24,513 bases of DNA from DASSWG01 sp035704905 (GTDB taxonomy: Bacteria > Bacteroidota > Bacteroidia > Flavobacteriales > Flavobacteriaceae). Below are positions 16,867 to 23,509 of this stretch, in pieces. Every line of letters begins with the position of its first letter. The first letter of the stretch is position 1. The notes under the pieces were generated by a model. The model worked only from the letters and a program-made list of their open reading frames with translations, did not search any database and was not told where the DNA came from. The stretch is from contig DASSWN010000176.1 in assembly GCA_035704905.1 (NCBI GenBank), forward strand, positions 1 through 24,513, read 5' to 3'. The translations under genes and the position numbers were made by a program.

Positions 16867-17955
16867 TTATCCCTTTTTTTTAAAGACCAATTCATTTTCA
16901 CTGTTGGAAAGAATTAATTTATCTTCTTTTACCGAATAAGTCAATCTATTTTGACTAAGCATTTGTAAAAATTTGGTTTCCAATTCCATATTCTTGCAAG
17001 CCATTTTGGTAGAAATGATTTGGAAAAAAGCAATTTGGTTTGCCTCCAGCAGCTCAATATTTCCCGAGAATTGATTGCAACCGGCATTTCCCGCAACCCT
17101 ATTTTCCATTAAATCTATTTGCATGCGCGGAACTTTGAGTGCAGCATTATCAGTCATGCCATTTCCATTTATCTTTTTCAAAATCCAATTTCCCGCCAAA
17201 GCTTTTGCTTCCTTTCGAACTATAGCATATTCGCCACAGCCCTGAAAAGTCTTGGCTTTTTCCATTTCGGCGGTTTTAAAAGTTACGGAAACTTTATGGG
17301 TGAACATTTCGCCGGACATTCCATCTTGACAGGTTTCTTCCAAAATGGTAACTTCCAATTTGCCGGGATCTGCATCCGTTTTATAAATCAATTTGCCGTT
17401 CAACAATTCGGGTTCGGGAATGGAAACGGTTATGCTCGTCCCTTCCGGTTCTTTGAAACTAATGGTGTTCTTTTTCGGATTGATTTCCAGCCCCCAAAAA
17501 GGTTCGTTTCCGGTTGCATTGAATTTTTGTTTCAACACTGAATTTTCCATCTGTGGTGGGCCAGTTGGTTTTGTGGTTTTCAAAACAAAGAAATCCTTCA
17601 GTGGCGAATTGATTTGCTTTCCATCGCCATTCAAAAATTTTAATTCGCCATCGGACATTTTCAGTCGGCTCAATCCCTTTTCTTCGGAAGCCGCTTTTAA
17701 AATTATCACGGAATCATTTTCAATTTCAAAAGTTCCTTTCTCTGTAATCGTATCCACGTTGGATTCCAAATAAAATCGTTTTTCGGAATACGTGAAATTC
17801 GGATTGAACTTCAATTCATAATAAATACCCGGACAATCGGCGCACGGCAGCATGCCGTAATAAGTTTGTGTAAGGTTTTCGGGCGCTTTTTCAGAATCAT
17901 CGCAGGCAAGCAATGAAAAACAAAAAGCGAAAACTATCAAAAATTTGATTTTCAT
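16867..17955 (-). CDS. Lipoprotein with NlpE, COG3650-like and META/HslJ domains
   Basis: I start the gene at 17955 because this ATG opens a lipoprotein signal (MKIKFLIVFAFCFSLLAC, lipid Cys18); an upstream in-frame ATG at 17991 would bury it behind 12 polar residues. The 362-residue product has three parts. An NlpE-type domain (about 28-130) has YYGMLPCADCPG with CxxC at 38-41. A COG3650-like domain (about 143-245) carries ATGNEPFW (147-154). A META/HslJ domain (about 253-362) has GNAGCNQFSG and TKMACKN, with the paired Cys at 293 and 320. NlpE is linked to copper and envelope stress in enterobacteria and HslJ to novobiocin and heat stress; transferring those roles here is inference. The next gene downstream is the cysteine-rich microprotein, 56 bp away. 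Confidence 0.85.
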   Translation of the reverse strand: MKIKFLIVFAFCFSLLACDDSEKAPENLTQTYYGMLPCADCPGIYYELKFNPNFTYSEKRFYLESNVDTITEKGTFEIENDSVIILKAASEEKGLSRLKMSDGELKFLNGDGKQINSPLKDFFVLKTTKPTGPPQMENSVLKQKFNATGNEPFWGLEINPKKNTISFKEPEGTSITVSIPEPELLNGKLIYKTDADPGKLEVTILEETCQDGMSGEMFTHKVSVTFKTAEMEKAKTFQGCGEYAIVRKEAKALAGNWILKKINGNGMTDNAALKVPRMQIDLMENRVAGNAGCNQFSGNIELLEANQIAFFQIISTKMACKNMELETKFLQMLSQNRLTYSVKEDKLILSNSENELVFKKKG

Positions 17956-18032
17956 AATGTAAGTTGTTATATGCCGTAAACCATGAACCATTCAATGTAT
18001 ATTCAGGATTATATACGGCTTAGGCTTTTTGA

Positions 18033-18674
18033 TTACTTTCTCATCAAAACCCTGTTGATTGAATGAACCACGCCATTGGAAGCCTTCATATCCAAAGCGA
18101 CAATAGTCGCTTGCTTGCCAGCAGCATCGGTCAAAATAATATTTCCGGCATCGTTAATACTGGCGGTCAACTTGCCATCGTTTCCGGTTACCAACACATA
18201 TTTGTTATTGTTGCTTTTTATAAGGTCTTTTAGTTTCGCGGAATCCACCAAGCCGGGAATGATGTGATAACTGAGAACGCCCTCCAATTCCTCAGAGTTG
18301 TCTGGTTTCATCCAGTTATTTATTGTTCCTTTTGGAAGATCTTCAAAGGCGGAATTGGTTGGGGCGAAAACTGTGTATTCATCGGGCCCATCCAACTTAA
18401 CGATAATACCCGCTTCTTTCATAGCCGTCAACAAGGTGCTGTGCTCTTCTGAACTTTCCACCACTTCGGCAACGGTGGGGCCAGTTTTCATTTCTTGCTC
18501 ACTTTTTCTGTCATCTTCGGACCAGTTGTTTTCGTCTTGATCAGTATTCTGGTTCATTTCCGTGTTGCTTTCATCCATGGCATTATCATTCTTGTCTTCC
18601 TTTTTATTATCTTGACAAGATAAAATCAAAATGCTTGAGAAAATTAAAAGCAATATTTTTTTACTATTTTTCAT
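18033..18674 (-). CDS. Fasciclin (FAS1) domain lipoprotein
   Basis: This 213-residue protein has a lipoprotein signal with lipobox ILSC (Cys20), then a highly polar, acidic Asn/Asp/Glu-rich linker (about 21-62) that would hold the domain away from the membrane. One FAS1 domain (about 65-212) follows, with the conserved H1 box YTVFAPTNSAFEDLP, the YH-type motif LSYHIIPG and H2 box GVVHSINRVLM. FAS1 lipoproteins are envelope proteins thought to act in adhesion or matrix contacts; no specific ligand can be named. It lies upstream of the NlpE-type lipoprotein on the same strand with 77 bp between. Its promoter region carries an exact inverted repeat over the -7 box. Confidence 0.92.
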   Translation of the reverse strand: MKNSKKILLLIFSSILILSCQDNKKEDKNDNAMDESNTEMNQNTDQDENNWSEDDRKSEQEMKTGPTVAEVVESSEEHSTLLTAMKEAGIIVKLDGPDEYTVFAPTNSAFEDLPKGTINNWMKPDNSEELEGVLSYHIIPGLVDSAKLKDLIKSNNNKYVLVTGNDGKLTASINDAGNIILTDAAGKQATIVALDMKASNGVVHSINRVLMRK

Positions 18675-18699
18675 AATACCTTTTATTTTTGATTAAAAA

Positions 18700-18718
18700 T
18701 TTATCTTACAAAGATAAA
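18700..18718 (-). promoter_or_regulatory. Promoter box inside an inverted repeat, FAS1 gene
   Basis: TTTATCTT (18700-18707) and AAGATAAA (18711-18718) form an exact 8-bp inverted repeat with a 3-base spacer. On the minus strand bases 18716-18709 read TATCTTTG, a perfect TAnnTTTG -7 box, so a protein bound to the repeat would cover the promoter. No -33 TTG is visible. The repeat is AT-rich, so chance overlap cannot be excluded. Confidence 0.45.
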
Positions 18719-18823
18719 AACAGCACTTAACTTTAACGTTTTGTTCGCGCCAAAGTTTCGTTAAAGAGTGTGAAGTTTTATTAATAGGCACAATTCAAAT
18801 TTTCCGATCTGATTAAATATTCG

Positions 18824-18831
18824 TAATTTTG
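18824..18831 (+). promoter_or_regulatory. Candidate -7 box (TAATTTTG) for the small cysteine membrane protein
   Basis: TAATTTTG fits the TAnnTTTG pattern 61 bp before the ATG at 18892, with no -33 TTG seen. The leader it would produce contains an exact 7-bp inverted repeat, ATTGGAA (18843-18849) and TTCCAAT (18862-18868), with a 12-nt loop. Confidence 0.3.
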
Positions 18832-18891
18832 TATTTGGGTTTATTGGAATTATAATGGATGTTCCAATCAGGCCACAAAATATAAAACACC

Positions 18892-19086
18892 ATGAAATTA
18901 GTTATTATCAGCATTATATTATTGGCGCTTGCATTTGCGGGAATCGCCATAAAAATTTGGGCCAAGAAAGACGGCAAATTTGCCGGGACTTGTGCCAGCC
19001 AAAGTCCGTTTTTGAACAAATCGGGCCAAGCTTGCGGAATGTGCGGAAAAATGCCGGATGAAGCCTGCGAAGGTCCCAAAAAATAA
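18892..19086 (+). CDS. Small one-helix membrane protein with four-cysteine tail
   Basis: This 64-residue protein has an N-terminal hydrophobic helix (about 3-23, VIISIILLALAFAGIAIKIW) followed by a Lys-rich turn and a tail with Cys at 34, 48, 51 and 59 (CGMCGKMP contains CxxC). The helix could be a membrane anchor or an uncleaved signal; the positive residues after it suggest a cytoplasmic tail. Four Cys could hold a metal or iron-sulfur cluster, but no known family was recognised; similar short 'membrane or secreted' proteins are annotated in flavobacteria. The sigma factor gene follows on the same strand within about 110 bp and lipA after it. An antisense frame of 88 codons covers it but lacks recognisable features. 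Confidence 0.65.
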   Translation: MKLVIISIILLALAFAGIAIKIWAKKDGKFAGTCASQSPFLNKSGQACGMCGKMPDEACEGPKK

Positions 19087-19193
19087 TTCTCAACTTTAAT
19101 TTTTAATCATTTACAAATAACCATCCCACGACAACGCTTCAAAAAAATATCCAGCAGGCCAAAGAAGGAAATCAAAAGGCTTTCAGTTTTTTA

Positions 19194-19679
19194 TTGGACC
19201 AATTTTGGAACGATGTTTACGCTTTTCAACTGAAGCGAACAAAAAATGAATATGTGGCCGAAGAAATCGCCATTCAAACTTTCTCACGCGCTTTCGATAA
19301 AATAAGCACTTACAAAGAAGAATATAAGTTCAAAACGTGGCTGCTCAGCATTTCCAAGAATATTCATTTGGACTTGATTCGGAATCGCGAGGTAGAAATT
19401 GCCAAGATGGGTCGAAACGATGTAAAAAAAATCGTGGACGATGCCCCCACCGCGGAAGACAACCTCATCACAGAACAAAATTTGACCAAACTTTTGGCAC
19501 ACATCAAGCAGCTTAAACCACATTACCAGGAGGTTATCAATTTACGTTATTTTCAAGAATTGAGCTACAAAGAAATTGCCGAACGCTTAGAAAGCCCAAT
19601 GAACAATGTTAAGGTAAAACTTCTTCGCGCCAAAAAACTACTTTCCGAAAGTATCAAAGAAGACATTCTGAAAAAATAG
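19194..19679 (+). CDS. RNA polymerase sigma-70-family factor (ECF-like), start uncertain
   Basis: From the first standard start in frame, TTG at 19194, the protein has 161 residues. Region 2 (about 1-62) includes AEEIAIQTFSRAFDKI and FKTWLLSISKNIHLDLIR. Region 4 (about 100-155) includes YQEVINLRYFQELSYKEIAERL and a helix-turn-helix, NNVKVKLLRAKKLL. The same frame stays open upstream to 19107 and reads like the usual beginning of region 2 (IQQAKEGNQKAFSFLLDQFWNDVY, written here in two parts: IQQAKEGNQ and KAFSFLL precede the TTG). Starting at TTG would delete the first helix. No ATG, GTG or TTG exists between 19087 and 19194 in any frame. The true start may be a rare codon such as ATC at 19149, or the start has been lost. 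No anti-sigma gene adjoins. Confidence 0.8.
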   Translation: MDQFWNDVYAFQLKRTKNEYVAEEIAIQTFSRAFDKISTYKEEYKFKTWLLSISKNIHLDLIRNREVEIAKMGRNDVKKIVDDAPTAEDNLITEQNLTKLLAHIKQLKPHYQEVINLRYFQELSYKEIAERLESPMNNVKVKLLRAKKLLSESIKEDILKK

Positions 19680-19702
19680 ATCAGCGCATTTCATAGAACT
19701 TT

Positions 19703-19735
19703 TTGCCCAAACGCTTTTGGCATTTTGTACCTTTG
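19703..19735 (+). promoter_or_regulatory. Promoter for lipA (TTG and TACCTTTG)
   Basis: TACCTTTG (19728-19735) is an exact TAnnTTTG -7 box, with TTG at 19703-19705 upstream. The 22-bp spacing is slightly longer than the usual 19-21. It would start transcription near 19742, 13 bp before the lipA ATG, and supports the ATG at 19755 over an in-frame TTG at 19725 that lies upstream of the box. Confidence 0.55.
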
Positions 19736-19754
19736 TTCTTCTGAAAATAGTAAT

Positions 19755-20621
19755 ATGACCGCTGAAACCCTTCCCAAACATACCCCAAAACCAAAATGGC
19801 TGCGCGTAAAATTGCCAACCGGAAAAAAATACACCGAACTGCGCGGCTTGGTCGATAAATATAAATTGAACACTATTTGCACCTCAGGCAGCTGCCCCAA
19901 TATGGGCGAATGCTGGGGCGAAGGAACCGCAACCTTTATGATTTTGGGGAACACCTGCACCCGATCATGCGGATTTTGTGGTGTAAAAACCGGTCGGCCC
20001 GAAACCATCGAATGGGACGAACCCGAAAAAGTCGCCCGATCCATCAAGCTTATGAACATCAAACATGCCGTTATCACCAGTGTGGACCGGGACGATTTGA
20101 AAGATATGGGTTCCATCATCTGGGCAGAAACTGTGCAAGCCATCCGAAGAATGAACCCGAATACTACCTTAGAAACATTGATTCCCGATTTTCAAGGAGT
20201 CGAAAAAAACATTGATCGCATTGTGGCCGTAAAACCCGAAGTAGTTTCCCATAATATGGAAACGGTGAAACGGCTGACGCGTGAAGTCCGCATCCAAGCA
20301 AAATTCGAACGCAGTTTGGGCGTTTTGAAATATTTGAAAAATCAGGGCATTCGACGAACAAAATCCGGAATCATGCTTGGATTGGGCGAAAAAGAAAATG
20401 AAGTAATAGAAACCTTGGAAAACCTGCGCGAAGCAAAGGTGGATATTGTGACGATTGGCCAATACTTGCAACCCTCAAAAAAACATTTGCCGGTAAAACA
20501 ATTTATCACACCCGACCAGTTCAAAAAATATGAAAATATTGGTAAAGAGCTTGGATTTCGGCATGTTGAAAGCGGAGCTTTGGTAAGGTCTTCCTACAAA
20601 GCACAAAAACATTTAAACTAA
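19755..20621 (+). CDS. lipA: Lipoyl synthase
   Basis: This 288-residue radical SAM enzyme inserts two sulfurs into protein-bound octanoyl groups to make lipoyl cofactors of pyruvate and 2-oxoglutarate dehydrogenases and the glycine cleavage system. The auxiliary [4Fe-4S] cluster motif is CX4CX5C at Cys42, 47 and 53. The radical SAM motif is CX3CX2C at Cys68, 72 and 75 (CTRSCGFC). The C-terminal RSSY (278-281) supplies the serine ligand of the auxiliary cluster. Length and motif spacing are normal. The ATG at 19755 is favoured over an upstream in-frame TTG by the promoter position and by alignment of the usual N-terminus. The GAPDH gene follows after 15 bp, so the two are probably co-transcribed. 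Confidence 0.97.
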   Translation: MTAETLPKHTPKPKWLRVKLPTGKKYTELRGLVDKYKLNTICTSGSCPNMGECWGEGTATFMILGNTCTRSCGFCGVKTGRPETIEWDEPEKVARSIKLMNIKHAVITSVDRDDLKDMGSIIWAETVQAIRRMNPNTTLETLIPDFQGVEKNIDRIVAVKPEVVSHNMETVKRLTREVRIQAKFERSLGVLKYLKNQGIRRTKSGIMLGLGEKENEVIETLENLREAKVDIVTIGQYLQPSKKHLPVKQFITPDQFKKYENIGKELGFRHVESGALVRSSYKAQKHLN

Positions 20622-20636
20622 AATATTGTTCGAAAT

Positions 20637-21650
20637 ATGAACACAAAAAAAATTCGGGTCGCCATCAATGGTTTTGGCCGTATTGGTAGAAGCCTTTTCC
20701 GTCTTTTGTTAGACCATCCGCATCTCGAAGTCGTGGTCGTCAACGACTTGGTCGATGCCGCCACCTTAGCACATCTGCTAAAATACGATAGCGTCCATGG
20801 CATTCTTCAAAAAGATGTCACAGCTTTCGAAAACAAACTTATTGTTGACGGAATTTCTTTCGCAATTACAAACCAACCGGAAATTTCAGAAATTTCTTGG
20901 GAAAAATTCGATGTGGATGTGGTTATTGAATGCACGGGAAAATTCAAAACAAAACAGTTGCTGGAAAACCATCTAAAAGGAGGTGCAAAAAAAGTCATTC
21001 TTTCCGTTCCGCCATCCGATGATTCCATTAAAACAGTGGTTTTGGGCGTAAACGATTCCATTTTGGACGGCTCTGAAAATATTATTTCAAATGCATCTTG
21101 TACCACAAACAATGCCGCGCCTATGTTGAAAGTAGTGAACGATGCCTTGGAGGTCGAACAAGCATATATTACCACCGTGCATTCCTACACTTCCGACCAG
21201 AGCCTCCATGATAAACCCCATCGCGATTTAAGACGTGCGCGGGCTGCAAATCTTTCTATAATTCCCACCACAACCGGAGCCGCAAAAGCCTTGACGAAAA
21301 TTTTTCCTGAATTGGCAAATGATATTGGTGGATGCGGCATTCGCGTGCCGGTCCCGAATGGATCGTTGACAGATATGACACTTTACGTGAAAGAAAAAAC
21401 TAGTATTGAAGAAATAAATTCACTCTTCAAAAATGCTTCGGAAACAAATTTAAAGGGAATTTTGAGCTATACGGAAGACCCAATTGTTTCCATCGATATT
21501 GTGGGAAACACAAATTCTTGTGTTTTCGATTCCCTTATGACTTCGGTAATTGGCGGCAATTTGGTAAAATTAATTGGGTGGTACGACAACGAACGCGGAT
21601 ATTCCAATAGGATTATTGATTTAATTTTATATATATTTAACCCTTGTTAA
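20637..21650 (+). CDS. gap: Glyceraldehyde-3-phosphate dehydrogenase, type I
   Basis: This 337-residue enzyme makes 1,3-bisphosphoglycerate from glyceraldehyde-3-phosphate with NAD(P) in glycolysis or gluconeogenesis. The Rossmann motif is INGFGRIGR (10-18), with Asp37 in VVNDL as expected for NAD preference. The catalytic Cys155 lies in SNASCTTN, His182 in TTVHSYTSDQ, then DLRRARAA and GWYDNERGYSNR near the C-terminus. A small difference is NNAAP after the catalytic Cys where NCLAP is most common, so the second Cys is absent. Flavobacteria often have two GAPDH genes, and this might be either the glycolytic or the gluconeogenic form; the sequence does not decide. It sits 15 bp after lipA and 23 bp before the histidine kinase gene. 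Confidence 0.95.
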   Translation: MNTKKIRVAINGFGRIGRSLFRLLLDHPHLEVVVVNDLVDAATLAHLLKYDSVHGILQKDVTAFENKLIVDGISFAITNQPEISEISWEKFDVDVVIECTGKFKTKQLLENHLKGGAKKVILSVPPSDDSIKTVVLGVNDSILDGSENIISNASCTTNNAAPMLKVVNDALEVEQAYITTVHSYTSDQSLHDKPHRDLRRARAANLSIIPTTTGAAKALTKIFPELANDIGGCGIRVPVPNGSLTDMTLYVKEKTSIEEINSLFKNASETNLKGILSYTEDPIVSIDIVGNTNSCVFDSLMTSVIGGNLVKLIGWYDNERGYSNRIIDLILYIFNPC

Positions 21651-21673
21651 TTAAATCCTAACATTGCAATAAA

Positions 21674-23509
21674 ATGAAAGGCCGCCATATTTTTCTTTTA
21701 ACCGTTCTTTTATGCGGCCGGCTGGTTTTTTCACAGAATCCTCCCATGCCATGGGATTCCTATACGGAAATCCATGAAAGCATTGAAAAAGTTCTTTCGG
21801 AATTTCCGGAAAATGGAATTAAAATCACCGAAACGCACTTAAAATCGATTCTACAACGTGCCAAAATTTCATCGGATAAAAATTTGGAAGCCTTTGCCCG
21901 CTATACGTTGGCAAAATTCAGTTTTGAACACGACAATGTTCCGCTGGCAAAGAAACATTTGGACACGCTTTTTTTATCCGAACCCAAAATCCAAGATCTA
22001 TATGTTTTGGCACTGAGCCATCTTTTGGAAACGAGGATCAATTATGCAGATAATGATCTTGACAAAGCCAAACAAAATTTTTCCGAAGCAGAGAATTTAA
22101 TCCTGAAGATTGATGGGGAATTTGATCGGCAGCAAAATGATTTCCTTCAAAAAATGGCATTTTTAACCGAAAAAAACGCCAAACAACAACGTTCTTTGGA
22201 ATTTAACCAACTCGCTATTATTCTCGGCGTTACCATGATTGTGGTGTTTTCCCTCTTGGCATTGGCGGTTTTCAAAAATAGCCGAATACGAACGCAAACC
22301 ACCAATTTGCTCCGTGCCAAAAACAAACAACTGATTGGCGAAAAAAATAAAGCCGAAGCCGCTGCCCGGGCAAAAACCCAGTTTTTATCGACAATCACCC
22401 ATGAATTGCGCACACCAATTTATGCAGTGACCGGCTTGACGCATTTATTGTTGACAGGCAACCCCACACAGGAACAAAAAGAACATTTGAATTCCCTGAA
22501 ATTTTCGGGGGAACATCTTTTGGCACTAATAAACAATATACTGGATTTCAATAAATTGGAAGTAGGAAAAGTTTTGGTTCAGGCCACGACCTTTTCCTTG
22601 AAGGAACGGCTGGAAAATATTATGTTCACCCTGAAAAAATCGGCCGAAGAAAAAAACAACCGGCTACATTTGGAAATTGATGATACTATACCCCAAAAAA
22701 TCATTGGGGATTGTGTGAAACTTTCCCAGGCCATTATCAATTTAACCAGCAATGCGCTGCGTTTTACCGAAAACGGTGATGTTTGGATCAGGGTGAAAAA
22801 TCAAAATATAAAAGATGGCGAGGTTCAAATATATTTTGAAGTGGAAGATAACGGAGTAGGTATTCCGGAAGATATTCACGAAAAAATCTTCGAAAACTTC
22901 GATCAAGGTTCCGAAAAAATCAACAACAAATATGGTGGAACAGGCCTTGGACTTCCAATTGTAAAAGGAATTGTGGAAATTATGGGTGGCGAAATTAAAT
23001 TGGAAAGCACCACCGACGTTGGTTCAAAATTCTTTTTTAGCCTGAAATTCAAAATCGATGATGGCGATGGTTCGCATGAAGCCGAAGAACAAGAAAGAAA
23101 AAATGAAAGTTTAAAGAACTGGCAAAAAGACCTTTCCGGCAAAAAGATATTGATTGTTGAAGACAATAAAATCAATCAAATGGTCACCAATAAAATATTA
23201 TGCAAACATGGAGTGAAATGTGATTTGGCCGATTCGGGGGAATCTGCCATTGAAAAAGTCGCCGAAAACCAATATGATCTTATCTTAATGGATATTAATA
23301 TGCCTGGAATCGGCGGACTTGAAGCCACAAAACAAATTCGTAAAACAAATTTACAGATTCCAATAATTGCGCTCACGGCGGTCACCATGGAAGAAGAAAC
23401 ACAAAAATTCCTACAAAATGGGTTTAACGATGTTATTCCAAAACCGTATGAAATTGACGTGTTTTTTGAAAAAATACACCATCAAATTCATTCTTCCGTA
23501 ATTTTGTGA
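21674..23509 (+). CDS. Hybrid sensor histidine kinase with receiver domain
   Basis: This 611-residue protein has a signal peptide (about 1-20), a mainly helical periplasmic sensor (about 21-175, with TPR-like helix pairs such as LEAFARYTLAKFSFEHDNVPLAKKHLDTLF), one membrane helix (about 180-202), a coiled linker rich in Lys/Ala, a HisKA domain with phospho-acceptor His243 (THELRTP), a HATPase domain (about 345-465; NLTSNALRF, DNGVGIP, GGTGLGLPIVKGI) and a C-terminal receiver (about 490-608; VEDN acidic pair, phospho-acceptor Asp540 in LILMDINMP, Lys in PKPYE). It lacks an HPt domain and DNA-binding output, so a separate phosphotransfer partner is needed. The signal is unknown. It starts 23 bp after the GAPDH stop and ends inside the converging lpxK gene. 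Confidence 0.92.
   Translation: MKGRHIFLLTVLLCGRLVFSQNPPMPWDSYTEIHESIEKVLSEFPENGIKITETHLKSILQRAKISSDKNLEAFARYTLAKFSFEHDNVPLAKKHLDTLFLSEPKIQDLYVLALSHLLETRINYADNDLDKAKQNFSEAENLILKIDGEFDRQQNDFLQKMAFLTEKNAKQQRSLEFNQLAIILGVTMIVVFSLLALAVFKNSRIRTQTTNLLRAKNKQLIGEKNKAEAAARAKTQFLSTITHELRTPIYAVTGLTHLLLTGNPTQEQKEHLNSLKFSGEHLLALINNILDFNKLEVGKVLVQATTFSLKERLENIMFTLKKSAEEKNNRLHLEIDDTIPQKIIGDCVKLSQAIINLTSNALRFTENGDVWIRVKNQNIKDGEVQIYFEVEDNGVGIPEDIHEKIFENFDQGSEKINNKYGGTGLGLPIVKGIVEIMGGEIKLESTTDVGSKFFFSLKFKIDDGDGSHEAEEQERKNESLKNWQKDLSGKKILIVEDNKINQMVTNKILCKHGVKCDLADSGESAIEKVAENQYDLILMDINMPGIGGLEATKQIRKTNLQIPIIALTAVTMEEETQKFLQNGFNDVIPKPYEIDVFFEKIHHQIHSSVIL

Noticed and set aside
17956..17991. Upstream ATG extending the NlpE/META lipoprotein by 12 residues
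   Set aside because: The extension would separate the start from the lipoprotein signal; the internal ATG gives a normal 18-residue signal with lipobox.
17973..18019. Inverted repeat GCCGTA/TACGGC after the FAS1 gene, considered as terminator
   Set aside because: Only 6 bp with a 35-nt loop and no T run on the minus strand, so not a credible terminator.
18813..19079. Minus-strand frame of 88 codons over the small four-Cys protein gene
   Set aside because: Longer than the plus-strand gene but has no motif or promoter; the plus frame has a clean membrane helix, CxxC and a -7 box.
19725..19754. TTG start extending lipA by 10 residues
   Set aside because: The codon lies upstream of the likely -7 box at 19728-19735, so it would not be in the mRNA.
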